A stretch of 64,000 nt of DNA, from contig NZ_JAMLFW010000001.1 in the NCBI RefSeq assembly GCF_024256385.1, positions 4,030,001 to 4,094,000 on the forward strand, given 5' to 3'. Shown in pieces: positions 1 through 9,900 of the stretch; the stretch's first letter is position 1; each line of letters opens with the position of its first letter. Both the position numbers and the translations under genes were made by a program. A model generated the notes under the pieces. The model was not told the DNA's origin and searched no databases. It saw nothing but the letters and a program-made list of their open reading frames with translations. The DNA is from Anatilimnocola floriformis (lineage in GTDB: Bacteria > Planctomycetota > Planctomycetia > Pirellulales > Pirellulaceae).

Positions 1-123
1 CGTTGAGAATTGCATTCTCCTTCTTAGCTCCCAACTTCAGCTGGGGGGATTCGCGAGAACTGCGTCCGGCTTTAGCCATTGGCTATTGAAACGGATCGCA
101 GCTTGCCGCGGTCACGTGTAGCC

Positions 124-356
124 CGCGACCACCGGGCTTGCCCCGGTTGGGGCGCTCACTGGCCGCTACCCGCAGTGACCAATCAATGCGGCGACCATCG
201 GCCTTGTGCCGATGGGGCCCTCACTGGCGGGCTGGGGAAGCGGAAAGTGTTCGCTCCACGGGGAATAAACCCCGTGGTCGCGAAGGTATTTTTCGCGCGC
301 GTGAATTAGTAGCTGACAAGTGATCGCCCCAACCGGCACAAGGCCGGTGGTCGCGG
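124..356. repeat. Cluster of four GTAG-headed REP-like repeats
   Basis: Four related palindromic units lie close together. The complete one reads GTAGCTGACAAGTGATCGCC from 309 and continues through an ACCGGcacaaggCCGGT hairpin to the end CGCGG at 356. An inverted copy occupies 124-169 and ends in CTAC, a variant without the GTAG foot sits at 190-233, and a reduced unit (256-277, CCACGGGG-aataaa-CCCCGTGG) lies at 249-282. A further copy is at 1754-1800. The GTAG foot plus an imperfect hairpin is the layout known for REP sequences moved by REP-associated tyrosine transposases. No such transposase is in the window. Confidence 0.65.
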
Positions 357-406
357 AAAGCGAGTTCGAAGGCGCGGGGGTAACTATGACGCAGTACAAT
401 TGAGCC

Positions 407-868
407 ATGAAACGCGAATCCCGCGCACCCCTGATCTTCGCCATTGTGCTGCTGCTTCTGCCGGCGCTGTACGTGGGGAGCTATTTGGCGCTGGTTTTGC
501 CCGAGGGGGTTGTGCATGATACGGCAGACCCCGCTGTGCGAGTTCACGGTTACTACCGCCTTGGCGGGCCAACGGATCTTCTATACGCGCCCCTGGAGTC
601 AGTCGATCGCAAACTGCGACCAAACGCTTGGATAGATCCCATCCCTGGAGTGTCGCGGTACTATCATCGATCATGGGGCAAATGGGTATCTAGCTTGGAG
701 CAAGGGCAAGAATCTCCCCGTAAATCCGGCGGTGGAAACGAGCTTCGGACCAAACGTCAGCCGCAAATCGGCCGGAACTTCGCGGACTCGTTCCTCGACC
801 ACGCGCCTTCCACCTTCACTCACACCGGATTCAGAGAATCCGGCGACAATGGCTTGGCCCGCTGTTAG
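407..868 (+). CDS. Small membrane-anchored protein of unknown function, probably C-terminally altered
   Basis: The N-terminus (residues 1-30) has two basic residues and then one strongly hydrophobic segment rich in Ile and Leu, fitting a single membrane anchor or uncleaved signal. Residues 45-75 (YYRLGG, YAPLESVDRKLRP) look like an ordinary small planctomycete membrane protein. From about residue 80 the composition changes abruptly: polar, Arg/Gly/Ser-rich and without order. This suggests the original stop was lost and the frame now runs on into non-coding DNA. No good ribosome-binding site precedes the ATG. Function unknown. The anchor half is more credible than the tail. Confidence 0.5.
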   Translation: MKRESRAPLIFAIVLLLLPALYVGSYLALVLPEGVVHDTADPAVRVHGYYRLGGPTDLLYAPLESVDRKLRPNAWIDPIPGVSRYYHRSWGKWVSSLEQGQESPRKSGGGNELRTKRQPQIGRNFADSFLDHAPSTFTHTGFRESGDNGLARC

Positions 869-892
869 TATTCACCCGACCGGGAGTGCCAA

Positions 893-1525
893 ATGCAGAA
901 GATGAGCCAAGCCAATCCATTGTTTTACGCCATCGCGCTTGCAGTCGCGCTCGCGATGGGTGCGACTTCGTCAAATGTGCATGCTCAAGCAAGTAGTTCG
1001 GGAGGTTCGAGCGGCACGTTTCCGTTCAGCACCGGCGGGACTGGCGCAACGGCCACGCAGGCGGTTGAGTTGCAGTTCATTCGCAAGAGCACTGAAACGA
1101 CGGTTTGGCTTGCCTTTACAGCCGACGACAAGCAAGAGGCTGCCTGCGTACTGGTCTTTTTGCACGACGCCGGGCGAGCGGCAATTCCGACGATCGACTA
1201 TCGCATCCGCGCGGACGAAGGAGAGGACAGGCTGGTTACCGCAAAGCTCGACTTCCTCGGCTCCACGCTCGTCGTCAAAAGGGAAGTCCCGAAGAGCAAA
1301 AAGGTGGGCGTCGACGTCGCACAGTGGAAGGGAAAAGATTTCAATCTCGCCGACGGCAGGGTATTGCTAATCGACCTCACCGCCGACAAGCCGAAGCTAG
1401 AGCAAGTGATCGACACGCCTCTAACCATCACGGGAAAGGCAGGTGAAGTTGCCGAGTCGCTGCCAGCAGCTCTCAAGAAGATGAAGCAGGACGTGAAGCT
1501 GAAAGCGCGATCACTATCTGAGTAA
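893..1525 (+). CDS. Secreted protein of unknown function
   Basis: A 210-residue protein whose first 32 residues form a clear signal peptide (hydrophobic core IALAVALAMGATSS, cleavage likely after VHA-QA). A GGGAG box six bases before the ATG supports this start over the second Met four codons later. After a Ser/Gly-rich linker (residues 33-55) comes a compact alternating beta-type domain with charged turns. It is predicted to be exported to the periplasm or beyond. I recognise no family. The two genes at 407 and 893 are close and in the same direction but are followed by a long repeat-rich gap, so they form a short unit at most. Confidence 0.7.
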   Translation: MQKMSQANPLFYAIALAVALAMGATSSNVHAQASSSGGSSGTFPFSTGGTGATATQAVELQFIRKSTETTVWLAFTADDKQEAACVLVFLHDAGRAAIPTIDYRIRADEGEDRLVTAKLDFLGSTLVVKREVPKSKKVGVDVAQWKGKDFNLADGRVLLIDLTADKPKLEQVIDTPLTITGKAGEVAESLPAALKKMKQDVKLKARSLSE

Positions 1526-2308
1526 CCCTGCGACACGACTCGGTTTGCCTAAGCGAGGGGCACGCTGCTAGCGACGCTTTTCAAATTGGACGCCGCAAAG
1601 TATGATACGATACCTAATCATTTTCGATGTAAACCGTTACAGTATAATATCTTACATGCATCTAAAATCTCGCATCACCTGTTATATTGCCATCGCTCGA
1701 AATAGGGGCTTCTCAAGGGCCGGAGGGAAATTCCCGCGGCGAATTTTGCATTGGTAGCTGACCAGTGATCGCCCCACCGGCACGAGGCCGGCGGTCGCGG
1801 GAATCGGCTGATGCTGGTAGGAATAAAGTGTTATACGATTCCAGGCTATTTTCTCATTAAACCCTTACTGCCAAAGTCCTTCCGGCATTTCAAATCTGGC
1901 ATCACCTGTTATAAAGCCCTTGCCTGAAATGGGGGCAATGGCAAGAGTGCTACGCGGCGATCGTTACGGGCGAAATTCCCGGCAAAATCCCCCGGCCTTG
2001 CTATGGCTGGCGGCAATGTATAATAGCTGCCAACGAATTCTCACTGCAGACTCGCAGAGAGACACTGAGTTTTAACTCACCTCGCCAGACACAAAACTAT
2101 CGCAGCAGGCCACGGCGGACGCACTTCGTTAGCCGGGCAACTTTCTCGCTTACCACGCTGGGCTCTATTTGCCGGATCCTGCTGATTCGGCGTATGCTCA
2201 TCCCTCCTGAACGTGAGTTGCGTTCCCTCGCGCGGCGATCCGCGCTGGAACTCAAGGAGTTCGGGCTGCTCGGATGGAGTGTCCCCAGCCAAGGCACGGA
2301 CTTGTTAC
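1526..2308. other. Intergenic region with two kinds of repeats, no gene seen
   Basis: No convincing coding frame is present in about 780 bases. The stretch is locally AT-rich and holds a duplicated block: 1665-1710 and 1892-1937 share AAATCTsGCATCACCTGTTATA followed by similar flanks (GCC...GAAAT-GGGG). It also holds one GTAG-headed REP copy at 1754-1800. The last part, before the permease, may contain its promoter, but no motif stands out. Confidence 0.5.
1754..1800 (+). repeat. GTAG-headed REP-like repeat, isolated copy
   Basis: It begins GTAGCTGACCAGTGATCGCC and continues with a CCGGcacgaggCCGG hairpin and the terminal box GGTCGCGG. It differs from the copy at 309-356 at only a few positions, including one base missing before the hairpin. 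Confidence 0.65.
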
Positions 2309-4546
2309 ATGACCCAGAAACCAGACGACTCGACGGAAACACACCTGACCGAACCGGTCAAGGAAGTCGACGCCGATAAAGCCATCGAGCCGGCCGACGA
2401 ACCCGGTTTTAATGAGACAGTCAAAACGCTGCTCGTCGGCAAACCGCTCGACCTCGCCGATCATTCGATCCACAACCATATTTCGCTCATCGCGTTTCTG
2501 GCCTGGGTCGGTCTCGGCGCCGACGGTTTGTCTTCGTCGTGCTACGGCCCGAGCGAAGCCTTCGAACATTTGCGGGGACACACTTACCTCGCGCTGTTCC
2601 TGGCGCTGGCGACGGTCTTTACCGTTGTCATCATTTCGGCCTGCTACAGCTACATCATCGAAGCGTTCCCCAGCGGCGGCGGCGGCTATCTCGTGGCCAG
2701 CAAAATGCTCGGCAGTCGAGTCGGCGCGCTCAGCGGTTGTGCGCTCGTTGTCGACTACATTCTGACGGTCACGGTCTCGATCGCGGCGGCCGGCGATGCG
2801 CTGTTTGGCTTGCTCGGAACGACACTCACGCAGTTTGCGCCACTCTTTGGTGGTTCGACGAACATGAAGGTGGCGTTCGAGATTGGCGCTATTCTGTTTC
2901 TCGTGATTTTGAATCTGCGCGGCGTGAAAGAATCGGTGACGGTGCTCGCGCCGATCTTTGTCGTCTTCCTCGTCACTCACGCGGTGCTGATCTTCGGCGT
3001 GCTGGGCATGCACGTCGGCGACATCGGCGGCCTGGCGAGCGATGTCTCGACCAGCATTTCGAATGATGCCAAGAACCCGGCCTACGGCTGGCTGTTTTTG
3101 CTCAGCATGTTGCTCAAAGCCTATTCACTCGGTGCCGGTACTTACACCGGTATCGAAGCCGTTTCGAACAGTATGGCGGTGATGCGCGAACCGCGCGTGG
3201 CGACTGCCCAGCGCACGATGATCTACATGGGCGCTTCGCTGGCCATCACGGCTGGTGGCTTGATGGTGGCGTATCTGCTATTTGAACTCGACTTGAAGAA
3301 GAACCATGTCGTGGGTCCGACGGCGGAAGTGGTCGCCACGAATGCCAGTCATGCGGGCGAATTGCCCATGACGCGCTCGGAAGGTTTGATTGCTCTGAAA
3401 GAACTGCGCAAAGCCGATGATAAAGATCAGACGATGAACGACCTGCTCGTGCAGTGGTTCGTCGGCGGCGCCGAACGGGTGATCAAGGACGAAAAAGTTC
3501 CTTGGTGGGGCAGCTTGTTCCGCTACATCACGATTCTGTCGGAAGCCGTGCTGCTGCTTGTGGCTGCTCAGGCGGGGTTCATCGGCGGGCCGAAGTGCCT
3601 TGCCAATATGGCCCATGACAGTTGGGTGCCGCACTGGTTCGGCAGCCTGTCGGAACGCTTGTCTTCGCACTACGGCATTTTGCTGATCGGGCTTAGCTCG
3701 ATGGCAGCGCTGATGGTGACGAGCGGCAACGTTTCGAAGCTGCTCATCATGTACTCGATCAACGTGTTCGTCACGTTCACGCTGTCGATGGTCGGCATGT
3801 GTTTGTACTACTACCCGATGAAGGGCAAGATTCCGAACTGGAACATGCGGATGACGCTGTTCACGTTTGGCGCCGTGCTGTGCGCTTCGATCCTGGTTGT
3901 GACCATCATTTTCAAGTTTCTCGAGGGTGGTTACATCACGGTGCTCGTCACCGGCGCTTTGACCGGCCTGGCCCTGCTCATTCGTCGTTACTACGTGGGC
4001 GTGTCGAAGCGGCTGCGCGGTCTCGACGAAACGCTGGGCACGATCGAAGTGCAAGGCAAACCCAATCTCACACCGCCGAATCCTGATCTGCCGACGGCAG
4101 TGATCCTGGTCGGCGGTTACAGCGGCCTCGGTGTGCACACGCTTTTGAACTCGCTGCGGTTTGTGCCGAATCACTTCAAGAATGTGATCTTCATTTCGGT
4201 CGGCGTGGTCGACAGCGGAAACTTTAAAGGCATCGAGGCCATGGAAGACCTCCGCATGCACACCGAAGACTCGCTGGAGAAGTACGTCGACCTTGCTCGC
4301 CGCCTCGGCTTGCCGTCGCGGGCGTATATGTCGATCGGCACCGATGTGGTCGATGAACTCGAGCAGCTTAGCCGCGTCGTCCATCGCGACTTCCCGGGCG
4401 CGGTCGTCTTCGCCGGTCAGCTCGTCTTCCAGCGCGAAACCTGGTACGGCAAGCTGCTGCACAACCAAACGGCCTACTCGCTGCAACGCCGCCTGCAATG
4501 GGACGGCGTGCCGATGGTGATTCTGCCGACGCGAGTGCGCGACTAA
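2309..4546 (+). CDS. APC-superfamily permease (amino-acid/cation transporter)
   Basis: An inner-membrane transporter of 745 residues counted from the ATG at 2309 (MTQKPDD). The same frame is open further upstream, but that stretch lacks protein-like composition. A charged cytosolic N-terminus of about 50 residues is followed by at least eleven hydrophobic segments up to about residue 570, including HISLIAFLAWVGLGADGLSS and SGGGGYLVASKMLG, which match the first helices and the Gly-rich unwound helix of APC/KUP-type carriers. The last 150 residues are soluble and start with AVILVGGYSGLGVHT, resembling a small nucleotide-binding-like regulatory domain. The substrate cannot be read from sequence: amino acids are likely and K+ is possible. 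The gene is convergent with the next one, 22 bases away. Confidence 0.8.
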   Translation: MTQKPDDSTETHLTEPVKEVDADKAIEPADEPGFNETVKTLLVGKPLDLADHSIHNHISLIAFLAWVGLGADGLSSSCYGPSEAFEHLRGHTYLALFLALATVFTVVIISACYSYIIEAFPSGGGGYLVASKMLGSRVGALSGCALVVDYILTVTVSIAAAGDALFGLLGTTLTQFAPLFGGSTNMKVAFEIGAILFLVILNLRGVKESVTVLAPIFVVFLVTHAVLIFGVLGMHVGDIGGLASDVSTSISNDAKNPAYGWLFLLSMLLKAYSLGAGTYTGIEAVSNSMAVMREPRVATAQRTMIYMGASLAITAGGLMVAYLLFELDLKKNHVVGPTAEVVATNASHAGELPMTRSEGLIALKELRKADDKDQTMNDLLVQWFVGGAERVIKDEKVPWWGSLFRYITILSEAVLLLVAAQAGFIGGPKCLANMAHDSWVPHWFGSLSERLSSHYGILLIGLSSMAALMVTSGNVSKLLIMYSINVFVTFTLSMVGMCLYYYPMKGKIPNWNMRMTLFTFGAVLCASILVVTIIFKFLEGGYITVLVTGALTGLALLIRRYYVGVSKRLRGLDETLGTIEVQGKPNLTPPNPDLPTAVILVGGYSGLGVHTLLNSLRFVPNHFKNVIFISVGVVDSGNFKGIEAMEDLRMHTEDSLEKYVDLARRLGLPSRAYMSIGTDVVDELEQLSRVVHRDFPGAVVFAGQLVFQRETWYGKLLHNQTAYSLQRRLQWDGVPMVILPTRVRD

Positions 4547-4568
4547 AGCCGCTCGTGAAAACGGTTGT

Positions 4569-5438
4569 CTAGAACGGCGCTTCTTCGGTCGAAGGCGCCG
4601 TGCACAACACCTTCAACGCTTCGAGTGCATAGAGCACATCGTTCGAAGCGACTTGACGCCAGCCGTCGGTCTTGTGATGCAGGATCGCCAGCTTGAACTG
4701 CTCCAGCGCATCGCCCAGGTCATCGGGGAGCGCTGGCAGATTGGCAAACGGCCGAACCAGATCGATCGGTTCGCTCGTCGGTTTGCCGGTGGTGTAGTCG
4801 CGATCGGCGAACGAGTCGGTGGTCGCGCTACTGTTGCTGGGGGGACCTTCGCCGAAGTCGGAACCTTCGTGCCGCGGGCCGGATGGCACGTCGCCGTTCA
4901 CATCTTCGTACTTCGCGGCCAGATCAGGCGATTGATTGCGAGCCGGTTCGAAATCTTCGTCCTTATCGGCGACGATCACATCATCCTGGCGCGGCTTGTC
5001 CGTGGCGATGGCACCCAGCGTTTCCCAACGCTTCTCGCGCATGTTCGAAACGGACCAGTCTTGTTGCACGGCCCCTTCGAGCCACATTTCGGCGTCGTTC
5101 CAATCGAGGGCCGCTTGAAAGTGGCTCCAGAAGAGCCCGGCGTATTGCTTTTGCGTGCCGCCGAACCGCTGAAAGACGCGCCGCAACCGGCCGACGTGCT
5201 GACCTGTCACGCCGCCGACCAATCGGCCCCACGCTTCATCGGAGTATTCCGTGACGCGGGCGTCTTGAGCCACGAGGGCCAGTCGCCACTCGTTGATGAT
5301 CTGCCCCTTGTCCCAATTGGTGGTGCTGACCAGGCGATTCCACTGGCCGACAAACGGCTGCGATGCCTCGATCAATTCCGGCGTCAGCAGTTCGGTTTCT
5401 TCAGCCGCTACAGTTCCATCCAAATTGGCATCCACCAC
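4569..5438 (-). CDS. Protein of unknown function with helical WxxLVS domain
   Basis: Residues 30-140 are helical and Trp-rich (VGQWNRLVSTTNWDKG, GGVTGQHVGRLRRVFQRFG, YAGLFWSHFQAALDW), resembling a DNA-binding or scaffold helix bundle. Residues 150-225 are acidic, Pro/Ser-rich and probably disordered, and the end is again helical. A possible EF-hand-like DANLDGTV lies at the extreme N-terminus. The start is uncertain: 5438 and 5441 are both GTG, preceded by an AGAGG box. The frame stays open upstream to a stop at 5520-5522 and reads protein-like (CDYCQYTAAEFLPEP), yet offers no ordinary start codon. No family is recognised; it is presumably cytoplasmic. Confidence 0.6.
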   Translation of the reverse strand: MVDANLDGTVAAEETELLTPELIEASQPFVGQWNRLVSTTNWDKGQIINEWRLALVAQDARVTEYSDEAWGRLVGGVTGQHVGRLRRVFQRFGGTQKQYAGLFWSHFQAALDWNDAEMWLEGAVQQDWSVSNMREKRWETLGAIATDKPRQDDVIVADKDEDFEPARNQSPDLAAKYEDVNGDVPSGPRHEGSDFGEGPPSNSSATTDSFADRDYTTGKPTSEPIDLVRPFANLPALPDDLGDALEQFKLAILHHKTDGWRQVASNDVLYALEALKVLCTAPSTEEAPF

Positions 5439-5649
5439 GCCGGCCGTCCTCTCGCTGGGTTCAGGAAGAAATTCTGCTGCCGTGTATTGGCAGTAGTCGC
5501 AGCTTTGCGAGGGGTCAACTTATCAAACGTCAGCAGCGCGCGAAGGGTCGCCGGCGCCTTTTCGATTACCAGCAAGGGAAATAAGCACTTCGGCGTTCCG
5601 GTGGTGCTGACTGGGAAGGGGATAAGGTGTCGATGGACTCATGAATGGC

Positions 5650-5679
5650 GTAGGTCAGGCACTTAAGTGCCTGACCTAC
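5650..5679. repeat. Perfect 30-bp palindrome headed by GTAGG
   Basis: The two 15-base halves, GTAGGTCAGGCACTT and AAGTGCCTGACCTAC, are exact reverse complements with no spacer. The stop codon of the minus-strand membrane protein (5663-5665) lies inside the palindrome, so the hairpin would form at the very end of that mRNA. The GTAGG foot links it to the other palindromes in the window, although the internal sequence is different. Confidence 0.8.
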
Positions 5680-6061
5680 TCGGCCACGCATCGTATAGAT
5701 AGAGCGAGAACGGCAGCCACCAAATCAGATCGTTCGTCAGACAGAGCACGATCGTCGCCGGCGGCCACACGCCGCTGTAGATCAACTGAAACAACCCGAT
5801 CGGTCCCAGCACTTTGCCGAGCAATCCCACGGCCGCGAGCAACCAGCCGCGCTCGGGCACGCGGGCCACTTCGAAATACAGAATGCCATACAGGCCGATC
5901 ACCATACCGAGGCAGGCGAAAATCTCGGGATGGTTCAGCCGCGGCATCTCGGCAAATTCAAACAGCCAATTGGGCCGCAGCGACGAGAAGATGCCCCAGG
6001 CGATGTTGTAAATGCCCGCAGCGACGAAGACAGTCTGATGCAGTTTGCGGCGGCGGATCAT
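5663..6061 (-). CDS. Four-helix membrane protein of unknown function
   Basis: A 132-residue integral membrane protein with four hydrophobic segments (around residues 9-27, 46-64, 71-92 and 101-124), connected by short loops such as RPNWLFEFAEMP. It begins MIRRRKLHQ, consistent with a cytosolic N-terminus by the positive-inside rule. Size and spacing resemble small uncharacterised inner-membrane proteins common in planctomycetes. It is divergent from coaD, with 143 bases between the start codons that must hold both promoters. No function can be assigned. Confidence 0.7.
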   Translation of the reverse strand: MIRRRKLHQTVFVAAGIYNIAWGIFSSLRPNWLFEFAEMPRLNHPEIFACLGMVIGLYGILYFEVARVPERGWLLAAVGLLGKVLGPIGLFQLIYSGVWPPATIVLCLTNDLIWWLPFSLYLYDAWPSRSGT

Positions 6062-6204
6062 CGGTTCACTCGGCAGGAAGTCTCTTGAAGCTACGAGTAG
6101 AACCGCATTCCCCCGCTCGCCGCAACATCGCTTTAAGTTTGTGCGAATCGCGGCACAATCTGCTAAAGTTGAGGCTCGCTCTCCGCCATTCCCTGAGACC
6201 TGCT

Positions 6205-6702
6205 ATGACCCGCTCCGATTCCCGCCTGGCCGTTTATACCGGTTCGTTCGACCCACTCACACTGGGCCATATGAACGTCATCCGCCGCGCGGCCCGCCTG
6301 GTCGACACGCTCGTCGTCGGCATCGGCGTGAACGCAGAGAAGCGAACCCTCTTCACCCCCGAAGAGCGGGTCGATCTCGTCGAGCGCGTAACGCGGCCCC
6401 TCGGCAATGTCGAAGTAAAAGCCTTCTCGAACCTCGCCGTCGAATTCGTCCGCCAGTGCGGCTCACGCGTGATGGTCCGCGGCGTGCGGCCCCTCACCGA
6501 CCTGGCCGGCGAGTTCACCATGATGATGGCCAACAAGCATCTCGATCCCGCGATCGAAACGGTCTTTCTGATGGCCGACGAAGAATTTGCCCACGTCAGC
6601 AGCAGCCTGATTAAACAGATCACGCCGCTGGCGAACGATGAGATGCTGAGTCGGTTTGTGCCGGCCGAGATTATTCCGGCGCTGCGGGCGAAGTTGGCAT
6701 AA
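6205..6702 (+). CDS. coaD: Phosphopantetheine adenylyltransferase
   Basis: It catalyses the fourth step of coenzyme A synthesis, ATP + 4'-phosphopantetheine to dephospho-CoA, in the cytoplasm. The 165-residue length matches the family. The nucleotidyltransferase signature is at residues 9-20 (YTGSFDPLTLGH, with the T/HxGH-type motif), the substrate Arg motif at VMVRGVRPLTDLAGEF, and the C-terminal ISSS-type motif appears as HVSSSLIKQI. The ATG at 6205 was chosen because the family starts just before the first beta strand; the open frame upstream is not conserved in character. It stands alone and is followed seven bases after its stop by a long palindrome that may end its transcript. Confidence 0.96.
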   Translation: MTRSDSRLAVYTGSFDPLTLGHMNVIRRAARLVDTLVVGIGVNAEKRTLFTPEERVDLVERVTRPLGNVEVKAFSNLAVEFVRQCGSRVMVRGVRPLTDLAGEFTMMMANKHLDPAIETVFLMADEEFAHVSSSLIKQITPLANDEMLSRFVPAEIIPALRAKLA

Positions 6703-6708
6703 CAGTTT

Positions 6709-6798
6709 GTAGGGTGGGTCGAGCGGTACTCCGCGAGGCCCACCAAATTGCGGTGTCGTGCTGGTGGGCCTCGCGGAGTACCGCTCGACCCACCCTAC
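6709..6798. repeat. REP-type inverted repeat with perfect 37-bp arms
   Basis: Arms 6709-6745 and 6762-6798 are exact reverse complements, separated by 16 bases. Each arm starts at its outer end with GTAGGGTGGGTCGAGCGGTA and contains the inner palindrome GCGGTACTCCGC. It lies directly downstream of coaD and would fold into a very stable hairpin in RNA from either strand. This can serve as an RNA 3'-end stabiliser or transcription barrier; there is no T-run. The organisation is that of two head-to-head REP units (a BIME). Confidence 0.85.
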
Positions 6799-6909
6799 GG
6801 TTTGCACACCGTAGCATTTCTGGCCCGTCTCACGCTAAAAGTGGTATGCTTTCGAGCAGTGTTTGGCGGTCTGCCATTCACGAACAGCGGATTTGGAGAA
6901 ATCGCGGCC

Positions 6910-9900
6910 ATGGCGAACACGGCAGGAGCTTCCGGCAAACGTTCCTGGCAGAAACCTCAGCGTCCCGTGTTCGACGAGCACGCCCGCAAAGTCTGGCGGT
7001 TGCTGATTTCGATTGTTGCGCTCGTGATGATCGCGGTGGCCATCTTCGCTTGGTGGATGTCGTTCAAGACGCCGCCCCGCACGCTGCTGGTCTCGATCAC
7101 CGACGACCGCAAAGAACTCGCCACCGTGCCGCCAGTGCCGATGCTCGAACAGGACGAAGCCGCGCTGCAAAACTGGGCCCAGGCAGCGAAAGTGCCAACC
7201 CTCTCGCGCAAGTTGCCAGCGCTGCTGCAAACCACCACATTCTTGAACACACTCTTCTCGCCGACCGACGGTTTTGAGTTCACTACCTTCGACACCGCCG
7301 GCAAACCATCGGCCAGCCGGCAGTCGATTCGCAAGGGGGACACGCTCCTCCTCTACATTCGCGCGCATGGCATCGCTGTGTTGCCGACCAAAGGAACCGA
7401 GCCGCTGCCGTACCTAGTCACTTCGTTCGCCGGCTTGGCCGAAACGACTACCGAAAACGCCATTCTCGTCAGCGAGCTCTTTCGCCAACTCGCAGCCAAT
7501 CGCGACGTGAAAACGGTCCTCGTGCTCGATGCCGTTCACTTCAACTACGACCCGCGCCTCGGCCAACTCATCAACCAGTTTCCTTCCGCCGTGGCGAAGG
7601 CTTTGCCCGAAGATGCAACGAACCTCTGCGTCATCCTGCCGTCGAGCAACGGTGAACTAACCGTCATTTCGCCGCAGCAGGAACGGACCGTCTTCAGCCT
7701 GGCCCTGATGGAAAGTTGGCAAGCCGAGAAAGCGAATGGCGCGCTGCGAGTCGCCTTGCCGAAGCTGCTCGAGCTTGTCCGCGATCGCTATCAGCTGTTG
7801 CGCGAGGATGAAGACGACAGCGCGTTCTGGCAATCGGTGCAACTCCTGCCGCGCTCTGACGCGGCCAGCAATGCGAAGGTCGCCGCCAACGATGTCTTCC
7901 TACCGACGCTGCCCACGCCGAAGAAATCAAAAGACGAAGCCGCGGAAAAACCGGCAGAAAAACCAACCGAAAAGAAATCGGCGTTCCTCAGCGCGACTTC
8001 AAACTTCGGCCTCGCCTTGCAAGCCCCAACGGCTGAACCAGCGCCGCCGAAAGCTGCGGAAACACCGAAAGATCCTGCCGCCGCCGCGCCACCAATGCCC
8101 ATGCCACCAGCAGCTGCCCCGGCCGTTGCTCCGCCGGCAGCAGCGGTTCCCGCACCGAAGGCCGAAGACGCACCGCCGCGGCATCGGGCCTTTCTCGTCG
8201 AATATTCGAAGCAACTCGAACAAGCCTGGCGGTTGCGCGATGAACTCGAAAATTGGCAACAAACATCGGGACTCACCGGTTGGTCGCCGGTGCATTTTGC
8301 GCCGCATGCATGGCGGAAGCTAAATGCTTATCTCGTCGCCTACGAAGAGCGTTGCCGAGCCGGCACCGCTCGCGACAACGAACAGCTGAAGACCGATCTG
8401 CAAATCGTGATCGACGAACTCGAACGGCTGAAAGCGTTGCTTCGCGCCGGCGACACGCAGAGCGAATCGCGCCGCAACGATCAGTTCGATCTCGCCGGCA
8501 GCTGGCGACGCTTCCGCTTCGGCGGCAACGAAGGTCCGTCGTTCGGCTGGCAGTCGTTTCAAGCCTCCGATAAAAACGCCCTGCACGATGCCAACCGCGC
8601 GCTGAAGATCTACGCCGACGCGGCTTATCGCTTGCCGGAATACGTTCGGCTGCAAGGCGTGCTCCTTAGTTCGCCTGATGCGCGACTGACCTGGAAAACC
8701 GACTTGTTGCGTTTGCAACCGGCGCTGCAATCGCTGCGCGACTTGCTGCAGCCGAAAACCGCCGATGAACGGATCCAGCCGCAACAAGCCAGCGAACTGC
8801 TCGCCGCGGCCAAGGAAGTGCAGAACGCTCGCGATGCCCTCGATCGCAAGCTGGTGAAATTCTCGCAGACGCTGGCGAGCTCTCCCGCTGTCGCGCTCCC
8901 TGGCCGTGGCCTCGCGATCAGTTTGTTGCTCGAATCTTCGCTCCTCCCCGCAGGCGAGCGGACGGAGCTACTCGATCGTTTGCTGCCGCCGCTGACCACC
9001 ACTCCGCAACCGCACGAAATTCATCGCGTCATCGGCGGTCGCGCGGGAAGTGGCTCGCTCATCATTGAATCGCTCCCCGATCAGGTCGCCGCCGAAATGC
9101 AGGTGATCAAACTCCTCAGCGGTGATACGCGCGACCGCGGTGTGACCAAATCCGACGGCACGCTCGGCGGTTCGGCCCGCTATTGTTTGAGTCAGCTCAA
9201 CGAACTCCTCGGCCGCGGCTTCGACACCAACCCGCAAGCCGCGCTGCAAATCGGCGCGCAGTTCCGCACCTTCCTCGGTCAGTTGCCGAGCCAAGTGGAG
9301 AAGCAGCAAGAAGGGCTCAAACGTTTGACCGATCGCAATCGGGCTCGCGAGCAATTCAACCTGTATCACTGGCTGCTGCTGGTCGACGGCCGCGATGCAT
9401 CGCAGATCACCGATTCGCCCGTCTTCCTCACGCAGCCGTTTCTCCCCGAGCCCGCCGTCGATACGGTGCGCGTCACGCTCGAGCCGAAGCAGATTTTTCT
9501 CAGCGACAAGCCGCAGCGCGTGCAAGTTTACATTCAGGTCACGTCCGACCGCATCGCCGCAGCCGATCTGAAGGTGAAACTCTCGCTCGATCACGATTCC
9601 AAGCTGCTGGAAGTGGTCGACGCCGAAGCCCGCTCGGCTGCCGTGAAGAACCGCGAAGTCTACATCGGCGGCAGTAAGGAATGGCGGCGGACGTTTGAAG
9701 TAAAGGGCGTGGAATCGACAGGCCAAGGAAGCGTGCTCCTCACCGCAAACGTCGACTTCGGCGGCATCAAGGCGACCGACGATGCTGAATGCCGGCTGAA
9801 GCTGCCGAACGAAATCGATCTCAAGATCGTCCCCGTTCACCGCTGGAACGAATCTGAGCCCATCGCCGGCGCGGAAACCGACAACAAGCAAGGTGCCGAG

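Noticed and set aside
5641-6204. Upstream extension of coaD to an earlier ATG
   Set aside because: It would overlap the divergent membrane protein and add 188 residues unknown in the family.
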